Positions 51,869 through 61,018 of a stretch of 64,000 nt of DNA are shown in pieces. A model generated the notes under the pieces. That model had not been told where the DNA came from. It saw nothing but the letters and a program-made list of their open reading frames with translations, and ran no database searches. Position 1 is the first letter of the stretch. Each line of letters starts with the position of its first letter. Both the position numbers and the translations under genes were made by a program. Source of the stretch: an uncultured Caryophanales bacterium. Its GTDB lineage: Bacteria > Bacillota_I > Bacilli_A > RFN20 > CAG-449. Location: positions 1 through 64,000 of the forward strand of contig CAMCEE010000006.1 in assembly GCA_945873815.1 (NCBI GenBank), given 5' to 3'.

Positions 51869-52411
51869 CTATGCTATCGGTTTAAGATAGTACTCAAGAG
51901 GGTCCAATGACCCTCTTTTCTTTAGTCGTGAGTTTGAAATTGCTCTTTGGATTACAAAAGAGTGGCTCTTAAATTGATAGCCTCTTCTACAATAGGTTAG
52001 TCCCTTTTCTTCTTCATTTATTCCAAGTTTAACTAATAAAGAGATTTGTTTACTTGGGGTTTTCCATTGTTTCCAAATAACTACTCTAATTGCATTTCTT
52101 ACCCATGGACCAATCTTACTTTCTAGCGCTCCTTTCATTGAGGCTTGTCGGTAATAATTAATCAAACCTCTTAAGACTTCATTTATCTTTTTAATTCGAT
52201 AAGTTAAGTCTACACTCCAAGAACGCTTTACTAATTTCTTTAATTTGAGAAATAGTTTCTTGAAACTTTCTTTATGGGGTTTAGACTTCCAATTTTCTTT
52301 GTCTTTCCAAAATGAAAAGCCTAAGTATTTAAGGTTATTTGGTCTTGTGATATGTGTCTTTTCTGCATTAACCTTTAACTTAAGTTTTGTTTCAATAAAA
52401 GTAATAATATA
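51869..52411 (-). pseudogene. 5'-truncated group II intron reverse transcriptase/maturase
   Basis: About 180 in-frame codons of the C-terminal RT/X-domain region. Recognisable are KLKVNAEKTHITRPNNLKYLGFSFW, the maturase helices (RIKKINEVLRGLINYYRQASM) and RNAIRVVIWKQWKTP. The catalytic YADD motif and everything before it are absent: the frame begins just behind the stop of the neighbouring gene at 52425 with no start codon. The first 98-codon ATG frame (52165) is only an internal Met. Confidence 0.85.
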
Positions 52412-52424
52412 TTAATAATTAATA

Positions 52425-53510
52425 TTAGAATTCAAAAATCTCTTGAATAGAAGTATAAGGATTTATAATGTCTTTACCAATCGAAATAGCGTATTTTCCA
52501 ATATGTGAATTATTCTTAACTGTCATTATTTCTCTTGAAGCAATCGCATATTCTTCATTTCCTTTAATCCCAGCACCAGCATTAAACACATATCCACCTA
52601 ATTCTCTTATCGCATTATCTGAATCTAAAGAATCATAAACTCCATTTTCTATTAATGAAGGCTTTAATGTATTTTCATTAACATAATTTGAAGTAAATAT
52701 AGAATCACCTTCAATAATATTTACCGCATAAGACGCATTGACTCTATATGCTTCTTTTAAAGAGGTTACCTCCTTGACTTTAAGTTGCGTATTCTCAAAC
52801 CATTTTGCCCCTATATTTTCATCATCGAATTTAGGATCTTTTATTATTACGATATCATAATACGAAGAAGGCAAATCAACTTGCGTAGTAACGTTTACTA
52901 TTAACGCCGGCGAAGAATCTTTTCCTTTCAAAGTAATCTTAGTTCTCTTTCCTTCTTTATCAGGAAAAGAATATATAGTTTCGCTAAAATAATCTACTCC
53001 TGTATAATGGAAAGTTACAAAATTAGATGCTCTAAGCGCGTCATGAATAATATAATCTCCATTTGTTAAGCTGAACAAATCAATTTGTTCATTAAATTTA
53101 TTCCCAAGAGAAATCGATTCACTCTTAATGCTATTAGAGCCGATTGCATCTTTTAGATTTACTAATCTAACACTATCTGTATATTTATCCAATTCATACG
53201 TTATCTTGGATTTAGAAGTCAATAAGTATTTTCCATATGTTGCAACATCAATAATGTCCGCTTTTTCGTGAGCAAAAGAATCGTAGATTTTCTTAGATTC
53301 ATTTTCTGTTTTATCTAAGACAGTAATGATGTCACCAATATTAGTTCCATTATTCTTATTTACTAAATCAACGATAGAAGAGACAGCCAAAAATCCAGTA
53401 TACGAAATAAGTAATGCATTTACTGCAATAAGAACTCCACGTATTCTTCTTTTTTGGTTAATCTTTTTTTTCAACTCTTCTTCTTCTTTTACTTCTTCAA
53501 TTGATTGCAT
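52425..53510 (-). CDS. Membrane-anchored extracytoplasmic protein, unknown
   Basis: 361 residues: a charged cytosolic N-terminus (EEVKEEEELKKKINQKRR), one transmembrane helix (about 25-48) and a large extracytoplasmic part. The domain is beta-rich with Asp/Asn-rich turns; no known family was recognised. It lies nine bases behind asnS in the same direction, so it may share its transcript. The intron RT fragment abuts its stop codon, so any original terminator has been lost. Confidence 0.55.
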   Translation of the reverse strand: MQSIEEVKEEEELKKKINQKRRIRGVLIAVNALLISYTGFLAVSSIVDLVNKNNGTNIGDIITVLDKTENESKKIYDSFAHEKADIIDVATYGKYLLTSKSKITYELDKYTDSVRLVNLKDAIGSNSIKSESISLGNKFNEQIDLFSLTNGDYIIHDALRASNFVTFHYTGVDYFSETIYSFPDKEGKRTKITLKGKDSSPALIVNVTTQVDLPSSYYDIVIIKDPKFDDENIGAKWFENTQLKVKEVTSLKEAYRVNASYAVNIIEGDSIFTSNYVNENTLKPSLIENGVYDSLDSDNAIRELGGYVFNAGAGIKGNEEYAIASREIMTVKNNSHIGKYAISIGKDIINPYTSIQEIFEF

Positions 53511-53519
53511 GCTTATCTC

Positions 53520-54905
53520 CTAATAATCCATACTTCCATATGTACGTGGGAAAGGTAATACATCTCTAATGTTATTAATTCCACTTAAATACATTACTAA
53601 TCTTTCAAATCCAATACCAAATCCAGCATGTTTACAACCGCCGTATCTTCTTAAATCGAGATACCATCCGTATTTATCTAATGGTAAATGTGATTCTTCC
53701 ATTTTACGTTTCAATACATCGTATCTTTCTTCTCTTTGAGAACCACCTACTAATTCTCCGACTCCTGGAACTAATAAGTCACAAGCTGCGACTGTCTTGC
53801 CATCATCGTTTTCTCTCATATAGAATGATTTGATTTCCTTTGGATAATTGATTAGGAATAATGGTCCTTTAACAACTTCTTCTGTTAAATATCTCTCATG
53901 TTCTGATTGTAAATCCATTCCCCATTCAATCTTATTTTCTTCAAATTTCTTTCCTTTTGCAACTGCATCTTTTAGGATTTCAATAGCTTCGGTATATTCC
54001 ATTTTCTTGAATGGAGTATTAATAACATGATTTAATCTTTCTTTTAATGTTGGATCAATTCTCTCATTAAAGAATGCCATCTCTTCAGGAGCATTCTCTA
54101 AGCAATAATTTATGCAATAAACAACGCAATCTTCGATTAACGACATATCATCTTCTAAATCTGCAAATGCGATTTCAGGTTCGATCATCCAGAATTCTGA
54201 AGCGTGGCTTCTAGTATTTGATTTTTCACTTCTGAATGTTGGTCCAAATGTATATACATCCCTAAATGCTAATGCAAATGCCTCAACGTGAATTTGACCA
54301 GATCCAGAAAGTAAAGTCTTCTTTCCAAAATATGCGTCTTGATCCTTGTCGTTTGTTACAACGTGGAACATGTCATCACCCTCACATGTAATTCCAGTTA
54401 ATAATGGTGTATGAACATAAACAAATCCTTGATTTTGGAAGAATTCATGAATTGCCATAGAAAGGACACTTCTTAATCTAAATACAGCATTGAAAGTATT
54501 TGTTCTAGGACGCAAATGAGCAATCTCTCTTAAATATTCAAATGAATGTCTCTTTTTTTGTAATGGATAAGAAGGATCAACTTCTCCTTCAACTATCAAT
54601 GATTCTATTTGAATCTCAAATGGTTGTTTTCCATTTGGAGTTAAGACAAACTTACCTTTTATATCAACTGCAGTTCCAGCAATTAAATGAGCAATCTCAT
54701 CGTGGTTTGCAACATCTTTTGAATAAACTAATTGAGCATTTTTAAAATATGAGCCATCATTAAGTTCAATAAAACCAATGGATCCATTATCTCTATTTGT
54801 TTTAATCCATCCTTCTAGTTCTACTTCATCAATAGAATCTTTCATTAATTGATCGCCATAATTAACGACTTCGAATAATTCTCTTACCGTTTTAAACTCT
54901 ACCAT
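53520..54905 (-). CDS. asnS: Asparaginyl-tRNA synthetase
   Basis: 461 residues, full-length class IIb synthetase. The N-terminal OB-fold anticodon domain (VELEGWIKTNRDNGSIGFIELNDGS) is followed by motif 1 region RLRSVLSMAIHEFF, motif 2 FGPTFRSEKSNTRSHASEFWMIEPE and motif 3 GFGIGFERLVMYL. HTPLLTGITCEGDDMFHV is typical of AsnRS rather than AspRS. It charges tRNA-Asn directly. RBS GGAGGC. An inverted repeat lies in the leader, and no T-box is seen. Confidence 0.96.
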   Translation of the reverse strand: MVEFKTVRELFEVVNYGDQLMKDSIDEVELEGWIKTNRDNGSIGFIELNDGSYFKNAQLVYSKDVANHDEIAHLIAGTAVDIKGKFVLTPNGKQPFEIQIESLIVEGEVDPSYPLQKKRHSFEYLREIAHLRPRTNTFNAVFRLRSVLSMAIHEFFQNQGFVYVHTPLLTGITCEGDDMFHVVTNDKDQDAYFGKKTLLSGSGQIHVEAFALAFRDVYTFGPTFRSEKSNTRSHASEFWMIEPEIAFADLEDDMSLIEDCVVYCINYCLENAPEEMAFFNERIDPTLKERLNHVINTPFKKMEYTEAIEILKDAVAKGKKFEENKIEWGMDLQSEHERYLTEEVVKGPLFLINYPKEIKSFYMRENDDGKTVAACDLLVPGVGELVGGSQREERYDVLKRKMEESHLPLDKYGWYLDLRRYGGCKHAGFGIGFERLVMYLSGINNIRDVLPFPRTYGSMDY

Positions 54906-54926
54906 AAAAACGCCTCCATAAATATA

Positions 54927-54948
54927 ACGAATACAAATATGTATTCGT
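54927..54948. promoter_or_regulatory. Inverted repeat in the asnS leader
   Basis: ACGAATAC (54927-54934) and GTATTCGT (54941-54948) separated by six bases, about 20 bases before the start codon. It could be an operator or a leader hairpin near the RBS. Confidence 0.4.
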
Positions 54949-55111
54949 ATAATAAATTATACATTTTGTTTTCATTAATTCATAGACAAAAGATAGATTT
55001 TTTATTTTTTTTAAACATATTCTTAACAATCAATTTCGTAATAAAAGATTTTTAGGAAAAATATGCTTTTTTCCGTATTACATTAATATAACGTTTTTTC
55101 AAGGAGGTATT

Positions 55112-56845
55112 ATGAAAAATAAACTACTAGTCTTTTCATGCACAGCGTTAATCACATTATTATCGACAAACCAAGTTAATCCTAATCTATGTCTTGCAAG
55201 TGATAATACTGTATCTTATCAAAATAACGCATATCAAATGCATGAAGTACAATCACAAACAAAAAACTTACTACTTTCAGAATCAATCTATAATGTAACT
55301 CAAACTAGATTTCAATTAAAAAACTCGATTAGAATAAAAAATGGTGCTAAGAACATCTTCTCCCTATTCATCAGTTTTGATGAAGAAGATACTAGAACGA
55401 TAGCTTATGGTGGTTACATTCGATTTTACATCATCGATGATAATGGAAATGATTTAGCATGTATCGATAAAAGTTTTTCTTCTGAGCAAGAATTAGATGA
55501 CATAGGTCCTTATTCATTATATTGCAATGAGAATTATATCGTTCTAACATTTGATACATCATCTTTTCCTGATTATTTCACTTTCTGTGGAGAAGAATAT
55601 GCTTCAAATAATAAATCATTCTTTATCGACTCGCCTGATCCATTAACTGTAAGAGCATATAGTTTAGAAACAAATCATATAAGTTATGATGATAGGCTCA
55701 TTGGTTATCCAAAGCCTAAATATGGAATTGCCCCAAACTCAAATGGTGTTTACTGTAATGGATCGACATATAATATCGACATAGATTACGACAATCGACT
55801 AACAGTAAACGATATCACAAACAATATCACTGCATATGATTACGATGACAATCGTGAAGTAGATAAAAGCGTTACTGATGATACATATTCTAAGGCACTT
55901 CAAGAAAATAAACTAGGTACGTATTCATTTAAAGTTAATGCTCAAGATTCATCAAACAACAAGAGTCAATTGACAGTTAACGCAACGATAAAAGACCTAA
56001 CCGCGCCTGTCATTTACGGTGAGAATGATTTATCAATATCATACAAAGAATTATCAGAAACAGACACGATTTCCCTTAAAAACTACTATGAAGTGGTTGA
56101 TAATTACGATAATAATATAAACCTTGATACCGATATAATCCAATTGACGAGATGGGACAAAACAAATGTGACGCTAAAAGCAATTGATAGTTCTTCAAAC
56201 ATATCTAAAAAGGATGTATCAATCTATGTGTACGATGATATAAAACCACTTATCATCGGTCCTTCTTCTCTTGAATTCTATCAATTTGAAATCAAAGATG
56301 ATGCTGAATTATTAAAGAATTTCACTTATGATGATGAAGATGGATCAGGAGTAAAGGAATACGGAATAAAAAAAGCATTAGGTAAATGTGATTATGGAAA
56401 AACCGGTTCTTATCCTATCACTATTTATTGCATTGATAAATTTAATAATGAATCAACATATCAAACAACTATCAAAATCAAAGATGGCATTGGACCTGTA
56501 TTCTTCATCAATGAGGTCTCATTATCATTAACAACGTCTTCTTTAAAAACAGCTAATGAAATTATTTCTCTTGCACAAGATCAAAAAATAATAGAAAGCG
56601 AAAACTATATCGAATGTAAATTCATCGATAATGAATATCAAGAAAATTATCGAAATGAAGGAAGTTACAAAACAAGAATAGTATGTTATAAAAAAGATGG
56701 AACAAAAGACTACTTCATGTTTAAAATCAATATTCAAAAAGAATATGAAAGAAACCTATTTAAAAGAATCTTCAATTCAATTGTTGATTTCTTTAATAGA
56801 TTCACCTCATTCTTTAAATATATTTGGAATGCGTTTACAAAATAA
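55112..56845 (+). CDS. Large exported protein with Ig-like/DUF5011-type domains
   Basis: 577 residues with a Sec signal peptide (cleavage near NLCLA, residue 29). A novel beta-rich N-terminal domain (about 50-190) is followed by three Ig-like repeats starting near KYGIAPNSN, LTAPVIYGENDLS and IKPLIIGPSSLEF. Each ends in a TVNATIKD- or VSIYVYDD-like strand, as in DUF5011 or cadherin-like modules. The C-terminus is an amphipathic aromatic tail (FNSIVDFFNRFTSFFKYIW) with a final Lys. There is no LPXTG, so it may bind the membrane through the tail. RBS AAGGAGG. Probably surface adhesion or matrix. Confidence 0.65.
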   Translation: MKNKLLVFSCTALITLLSTNQVNPNLCLASDNTVSYQNNAYQMHEVQSQTKNLLLSESIYNVTQTRFQLKNSIRIKNGAKNIFSLFISFDEEDTRTIAYGGYIRFYIIDDNGNDLACIDKSFSSEQELDDIGPYSLYCNENYIVLTFDTSSFPDYFTFCGEEYASNNKSFFIDSPDPLTVRAYSLETNHISYDDRLIGYPKPKYGIAPNSNGVYCNGSTYNIDIDYDNRLTVNDITNNITAYDYDDNREVDKSVTDDTYSKALQENKLGTYSFKVNAQDSSNNKSQLTVNATIKDLTAPVIYGENDLSISYKELSETDTISLKNYYEVVDNYDNNINLDTDIIQLTRWDKTNVTLKAIDSSSNISKKDVSIYVYDDIKPLIIGPSSLEFYQFEIKDDAELLKNFTYDDEDGSGVKEYGIKKALGKCDYGKTGSYPITIYCIDKFNNESTYQTTIKIKDGIGPVFFINEVSLSLTTSSLKTANEIISLAQDQKIIESENYIECKFIDNEYQENYRNEGSYKTRIVCYKKDGTKDYFMFKINIQKEYERNLFKRIFNSIVDFFNRFTSFFKYIWNAFTK

Positions 56846-56901
56846 AGCTCATTTATAGATTCATTCTTGCTTCTAAATTATAATAATATTAGGTGAAAGA
56901 A

Positions 56902-57738
56902 ATGAATATATACAAGTGTCCAGTATGCAATAACCCATTAAATATAATTGATAAAACATATAAATGCAAATTAAATCATTCCTACGATATAGCAAAGAAA
57001 AGATACGTTAATCTAATGCTTGCAAATCAAGGTCATTCTTTACAAGAAGGAGATAATAAAATGATGATACAAGCAAGAAGCGATTTTTTGAATTCTAAAA
57101 AATATGATGTTTTATTAAATTCTATTATTAGTAACGTATCTTCTCTTCCTCTTACAAAGATTATCTTTTGTGATGTAGCTTGTGGTGATGGATACTATAC
57201 CACAAAAATTCAAGAGGAGATATCAAAAAATAAAGAGATTAAGACAATAGGAATTGATATATCAAAAGACGCCATTCAACAAGCATCAACAAGAAGAAAT
57301 ATCCTTAAAATTAATAATCTAGATTACGTTATTGGAAATATGGATTATCTTCCTTTTATGAATGATTCATTCAATGTATTACTTAATTCCTTCGCTCCAA
57401 TAAATGAAAAAGAATTTCAAAGAGTATTAAAATCAAACGGATATTATTTTCGTGTTCTTCCTGGAAAATATCACCTTTTAGAACTAAAAGAATTTCTCTA
57501 TGATGAAGTGAGATTAAATACCCCAAAAGTCGAAGAATTAGAAGGTTTTGAATTACTAAAAGAAGAAATCGTCAAAGATACAATCGAATTAAATAATAAA
57601 GAGATAAATGATCTATTCACAATGACTCCTTATTACTATAAAACAAGTTATGAAGCTAAGGAGCGATTAAAAAACCTTTCATATTTAAAAACAAAGATTG
57701 AATTTGTGATTAGAATCTATAAATGCTCAAAAAAATAA
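56902..57738 (+). CDS. rlmA: 23S rRNA (guanine-N1) methyltransferase RlmA-like
   Basis: About 278 residues. N-terminal zinc site CPVC (Cys) with CKLNHSYDIAKKRYVNLM, then a class I methyltransferase fold (IFCDVACGDGYYT SAM loop, GIDISKDAI). This is the RlmA(I/II) layout, which methylates G745/G748 of 23S rRNA. Start ATG 56902 has AGGTGA six bases upstream; a GTG at 56893 is the alternative. Confidence 0.82.
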   Translation: MNIYKCPVCNNPLNIIDKTYKCKLNHSYDIAKKRYVNLMLANQGHSLQEGDNKMMIQARSDFLNSKKYDVLLNSIISNVSSLPLTKIIFCDVACGDGYYTTKIQEEISKNKEIKTIGIDISKDAIQQASTRRNILKINNLDYVIGNMDYLPFMNDSFNVLLNSFAPINEKEFQRVLKSNGYYFRVLPGKYHLLELKEFLYDEVRLNTPKVEELEGFELLKEEIVKDTIELNNKEINDLFTMTPYYYKTSYEAKERLKNLSYLKTKIEFVIRIYKCSKK

Positions 57739-57763
57739 TGGCAGATATTGCCATTATCTTTTG
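57735..57763. terminator. Hairpin between rlmA and the 217-residue gene
   Basis: ATAATGGC (57735-57742) and GCCATTAT (57750-57757) with a seven-base loop, then CTTTT. Convergent genes share it. Confidence 0.55.
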
Positions 57764-58407
57764 TGTTTGTTTTTCTTTAATTCATAATAGAATAATTTCT
57801 TTACGTCTGCGCTATTCAAGAATGGATATAATGCGTCAATATCCAAATCTGGACATTTGCCACAAACGTATCTATCTACTAGAATCGACAAGCAATCCGG
57901 TGATACAAAGTGAACCATTTTTATTGAAATTGTATCTCCATCTTTTAATGTCTTCAAGAAAATTGCATCGCAATCTTTTTTTGTCATAAATGGCATGATT
58001 GCAGCATAATCGACATCTTTAAATTCTTTATCGTTTTTAAGAATCCTTTTTGCAATTCCATGAATATCGTCTTTATCCATATAGGGTAGAATCTTCAAAA
58101 GACGATTTGTTGTATCTTCTGTTGCAGGGCTATCTTGGAACCAATCTTTTGTAGTACGTTTTACTTTTTTAGAAATTTTCGTACCTAATCCTTTCATTGA
58201 ACTAACAAACTCATTCCAATCCCTTTTTAGATTTTCTTTCGAAAACATTGTTTCGCTTGATTTTTTACTAGAGGAGTCTTCTTCAGAATCATATTTGATT
58301 CTTTGTGATTTTCTATTATCAACAACTTCAGGATCAATTACATTATCGCCATCTTTGATTTCCTCATAGTAAGTTTTTCCATTAATTGTTACTTTTCTCA
58401 ACTTCAT
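57754..58407 (-). CDS. Unknown helical protein coupled to XRE regulator
   Basis: 217 residues. A small beta N-terminus (KLRKVTINGKTYYEEIKDGD), a Ser/Lys-rich linker, and a C-terminal helical repeat region in which units end in ILPYMDKDDI, IMPFMTKKDC and LYPFLNSADV, suggesting short helical repeats of 30-35 residues. No known family. Its start lies 26 bases inside the XRE gene with RBS GGGAGG, so both are translated from one message. Confidence 0.6.
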   Translation of the reverse strand: MKLRKVTINGKTYYEEIKDGDNVIDPEVVDNRKSQRIKYDSEEDSSSKKSSETMFSKENLKRDWNEFVSSMKGLGTKISKKVKRTTKDWFQDSPATEDTTNRLLKILPYMDKDDIHGIAKRILKNDKEFKDVDYAAIMPFMTKKDCDAIFLKTLKDGDTISIKMVHFVSPDCLSILVDRYVCGKCPDLDIDALYPFLNSADVKKLFYYELKKNKHKR

Positions 58408-58858
58408 ATAAATTACCTCCCGTTAAAAAGCGCATTTCTGAATTAGTCAATTTGCAAAATAATTCTTCCTCATCATCAATTTCAATTTCTCCCGCTTTAA
58501 TTGCCTTCAAGACAACTAATCTCTCCGCAGGAGACATTTGATAAAGAACGTTAGGAATATCAACTTTTATCTTTCTTGAAATGATTTGCTCAATTACATA
58601 ACTTCTATTATGTCCCGAAAAAATATTGTCCGGATCAATTTCGGAATCCTCTTGCAAACATAACATTTCTTCAAAAGATATAGAGAAAATCTTACACAAT
58701 TCCAACAATGAATCAATTGACGGAATAGATGTGCCATTCTCCCATTTAGAAAGGGCTTGTCTAGTAATGTACAATTGATCTGCAAGTTCTTCTTGAGACA
58801 ATTTAAATTCTCTTCTTAATTTAGCTATCTTATTTCCGACTTCAACAAAGTCAATCAT
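58382..58858 (-). CDS. XRE-family transcriptional regulator
   Basis: 158 residues. N-terminal lambda-repressor-like HTH: KIAKLRREFKLSQEELADQLYITRQALSKWENGTSIPSIDSLLELCKIF. The C-terminal 90 residues have no known sensor domain but share the acidic style of the partner. Strong RBS AAAGGAGG. It overlaps the following gene and probably regulates the pair itself. Confidence 0.85.
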   Translation of the reverse strand: MIDFVEVGNKIAKLRREFKLSQEELADQLYITRQALSKWENGTSIPSIDSLLELCKIFSISFEEMLCLQEDSEIDPDNIFSGHNRSYVIEQIISRKIKVDIPNVLYQMSPAERLVVLKAIKAGEIEIDDEEELFCKLTNSEMRFLTGGNLYEVEKSNN

Positions 58859-58940
58859 ACGCTTACCTCCTTTCTACATTTTCATTTTACAACGCTGATT
58901 TTGAAATATCACGCAACACGTAGTTGCATTATTATGTATG

Positions 58941-59441
58941 TCAATTAAGTAACTTTTCTCCCCATTTCTCGATTAAATCGTTTTCTTTCATCTTTGCGTT
59001 AGCCGCGCTAGTTGAAGGAAGTTTAAAAATAATATCTTTATAACTAGGAAATCGCTTCAATAATAAATTATATGCTTTTGTCCCATTACAAAGGATCTTC
59101 TTTATTTTAGTTTCTTTGATAATCTTCTCCAATTTCAAATATTCGACATTTTTTATCGAGTGATCATACGAACAAATTATATCGCATTCTTCGATAACAT
59201 CATATAATGCTATCTTGTTTTTGTAAAAAAATTGAATTTTTTCATTTTTCGTTGCATTTTCTATATTTTCACCATAAATAACAGATAAAATGCGCCAAAA
59301 ACGATTATTTGGATTCATATAGTAAAATCCAACTTCTCGTGATTTGACGCTTGGAAAACTTCCTAAAATCAAAATTTCAGATTCTTTATTGCAAATTATA
59401 TCAAACGGTTGTAATACATGCGTATATTCGTTCTTTTTCAT
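58941..59441 (-). CDS. DNA-deoxyinosine/mismatch uracil glycosylase family protein
   Basis: About 166 residues of the small UDG superfamily (TIGR04274-type). The active-site block ILGSFPSVKSREVGFYYMNPNNRFW and the C-terminal LPSTSAANAK match that group, which removes hypoxanthine or mismatched uracil from DNA. Starts at 59441 or at an in-frame ATG 59453; both overlap or abut the stop of the lipoprotein gene (59443), so the two are coupled. Confidence 0.82.
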   Translation of the reverse strand: MKKNEYTHVLQPFDIICNKESEILILGSFPSVKSREVGFYYMNPNNRFWRILSVIYGENIENATKNEKIQFFYKNKIALYDVIEECDIICSYDHSIKNVEYLKLEKIIKETKIKKILCNGTKAYNLLLKRFPSYKDIIFKLPSTSAANAKMKENDLIEKWGEKLLN

Positions 59442-59442
59442 A

Positions 59443-60765
59443 TTATTGAGCATCTATAATAGTAATACTATTCTCTAATGCATAAACTTGCCAATATTTG
59501 TTTGTATTCCATAAATATGGAGCGACCACAATAGAAACCTTGTTTCCTGAAACATAATGTTCATGTAAAGGATTCTTCGATAAACCGATCTCAGAAGATA
59601 AATTCACCATCGATTCATTTTTGAAAAATAAAGCTTTAGCATTCATAGCGTTAGTATAAGCATTATAATATTCTTCCTTATATTCTTTATCAAATACTGT
59701 ATAGTATTTTGAATCCTTTACATAATAATTAACATATCCTTCAATTTTTCTTAATTTTTTAAACATATTTGAATATTCTGGATATTTTGAAAGTTTATCA
59801 ACTTCATATTTAATGCTATAAGCAGAATCATCCATCAATTCAAGTTTTGAAACATCGATAGAAGAAAATTCTTTTTCTATTGAAGAGAATGAATAATATT
59901 GTAACCCAGGACGGAAATTAAAAACGTTTAATGCTCCATTAAGAGCGTAAGAACTCCCTATTTTTAATGAATTAAGAAATTTTGAATCGCCATGAACATT
60001 AATGATATACTCTCCATCAAAGAATAATCCATTCGTATCATCCATTTTTCCTAGATATTTACATTCTACTTGAACTAATGTTCCTCCATTGCATCCTTTT
60101 CCATTCAATGTGATTTCATCAGTATAAGCATAAGCTTCTTCTAAAGAGACTTTTTTAAACTCTGGATCAGGAATGCTTTTTGATCCAAGATTAAATGTTC
60201 CATCATGGGTAATCTCTTCTAAATCGCAATATAATGATACAGTTCCTTGTATATTGAGCGTTTGTCCGATTCTAGATTTTGCTTTTTGATATACATCAGC
60301 GTTAGTTTTTACATAAATGAAGCCATTACCATCACTCATCAATAACTTATATCTATTTCCCATACCATTTTTTGTAGTAATCATATCAAAAACAGAAAGG
60401 ATTTTTAAATCAAGGGAAACTTTAACATTAGATTCTGCGACTCCTAAATCATTAACACTAGATTTTAATCCTCTTGCGCATTCCTTAATCTCTTCTAAAT
60501 CGGAAAGTATTTTTTCCTCACTTGTAGAAGATAAATTTTCTCCACTCGATGTATTATCTATTTCATTTGAAGAAGTTGTGTTTACGCTTGATTCACTCAA
60601 ATATGAGTTTGATATAGAAGAAGTGTTTCCACTTGAATTGCTAGATAAAGTTACATTCTCACTAGTAGTGTTACTAATAATAGAAGAGACACTAGACGAA
60701 TTTCTATTACATCCAACTAATATAAATGAGACGCATAACAATAATAATATTTTTTTGTTTTTCAT
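59443..60765 (-). CDS. Ser/Thr-rich lipoprotein, unknown function
   Basis: 440 residues. Lipoprotein signal with lipobox ILVGC (Cys about 19), a low-complexity Ser/Thr/Asn linker of about 65 residues, a helical piece (EEKILSDLEEIKECARGL), then two OB-fold-like beta modules (DLKILSVFDMI...GFIYVKTNADVYQ...GQTLNIQGTVSLY and VECKYLGKMDDTNGLFFD). No enzymatic motif. A cell-surface binding role is inferred. RBS GAGGAAG. Confidence 0.6.
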   Translation of the reverse strand: MKNKKILLLLCVSFILVGCNRNSSSVSSIISNTTSENVTLSSNSSGNTSSISNSYLSESSVNTTSSNEIDNTSSGENLSSTSEEKILSDLEEIKECARGLKSSVNDLGVAESNVKVSLDLKILSVFDMITTKNGMGNRYKLLMSDGNGFIYVKTNADVYQKAKSRIGQTLNIQGTVSLYCDLEEITHDGTFNLGSKSIPDPEFKKVSLEEAYAYTDEITLNGKGCNGGTLVQVECKYLGKMDDTNGLFFDGEYIINVHGDSKFLNSLKIGSSYALNGALNVFNFRPGLQYYSFSSIEKEFSSIDVSKLELMDDSAYSIKYEVDKLSKYPEYSNMFKKLRKIEGYVNYYVKDSKYYTVFDKEYKEEYYNAYTNAMNAKALFFKNESMVNLSSEIGLSKNPLHEHYVSGNKVSIVVAPYLWNTNKYWQVYALENSITIIDAQ

Positions 60766-60825
60766 AATAATTCTTCCTCGATAAACTGAGCAAGATTATT
60801 ATATCATAGTATTTTATTTTTGCAC

Positions 60826-60993
60826 CTACAAATCTCTTTTAGCGTATAAGAGGATTCCACTTATTGTAAAACCTAAAGAAAGAATAATAGATAAAAGAAT
60901 AGCTAATAAAATGTTATTACCATCAATAGTATCTTTGTATGATATAGAAATACTTTGTAAAATAAACAAAAAAAGAGTGTTAGTATATTCTAT
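60826..60993 (-). pseudogene. C-terminal fragment of a membrane protein (ABC-2 permease-like)
   Basis: About 55 open codons without a start, ending in ...GNNILLAILLSIILSLGFTISGILLYAKRDL and TAG. One hydrophobic helix followed by a short basic end, as at the C-terminus of ABC-2 type permeases. It begins inside the terminator of the Nudix gene. No upstream part remains. Confidence 0.35.
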
Positions 60994-61001
60994 TCACTCT
61001 T
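60973..61001 (-). terminator. Terminator of the Nudix gene
   Basis: Minus strand AAGAGTG, 15-base loop, CACTCTT followed by five further T (seven in the run), 18 bases behind the stop codon. Confidence 0.75.
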
Positions 61002-61018
61002 ATCATTCGATGAAATAA

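Noticed and set aside
54906-55111. T-box leader for asnS.
   Set aside because: Only a short inverted repeat is present; no TGGNACCGCG element or terminator/antiterminator pair.
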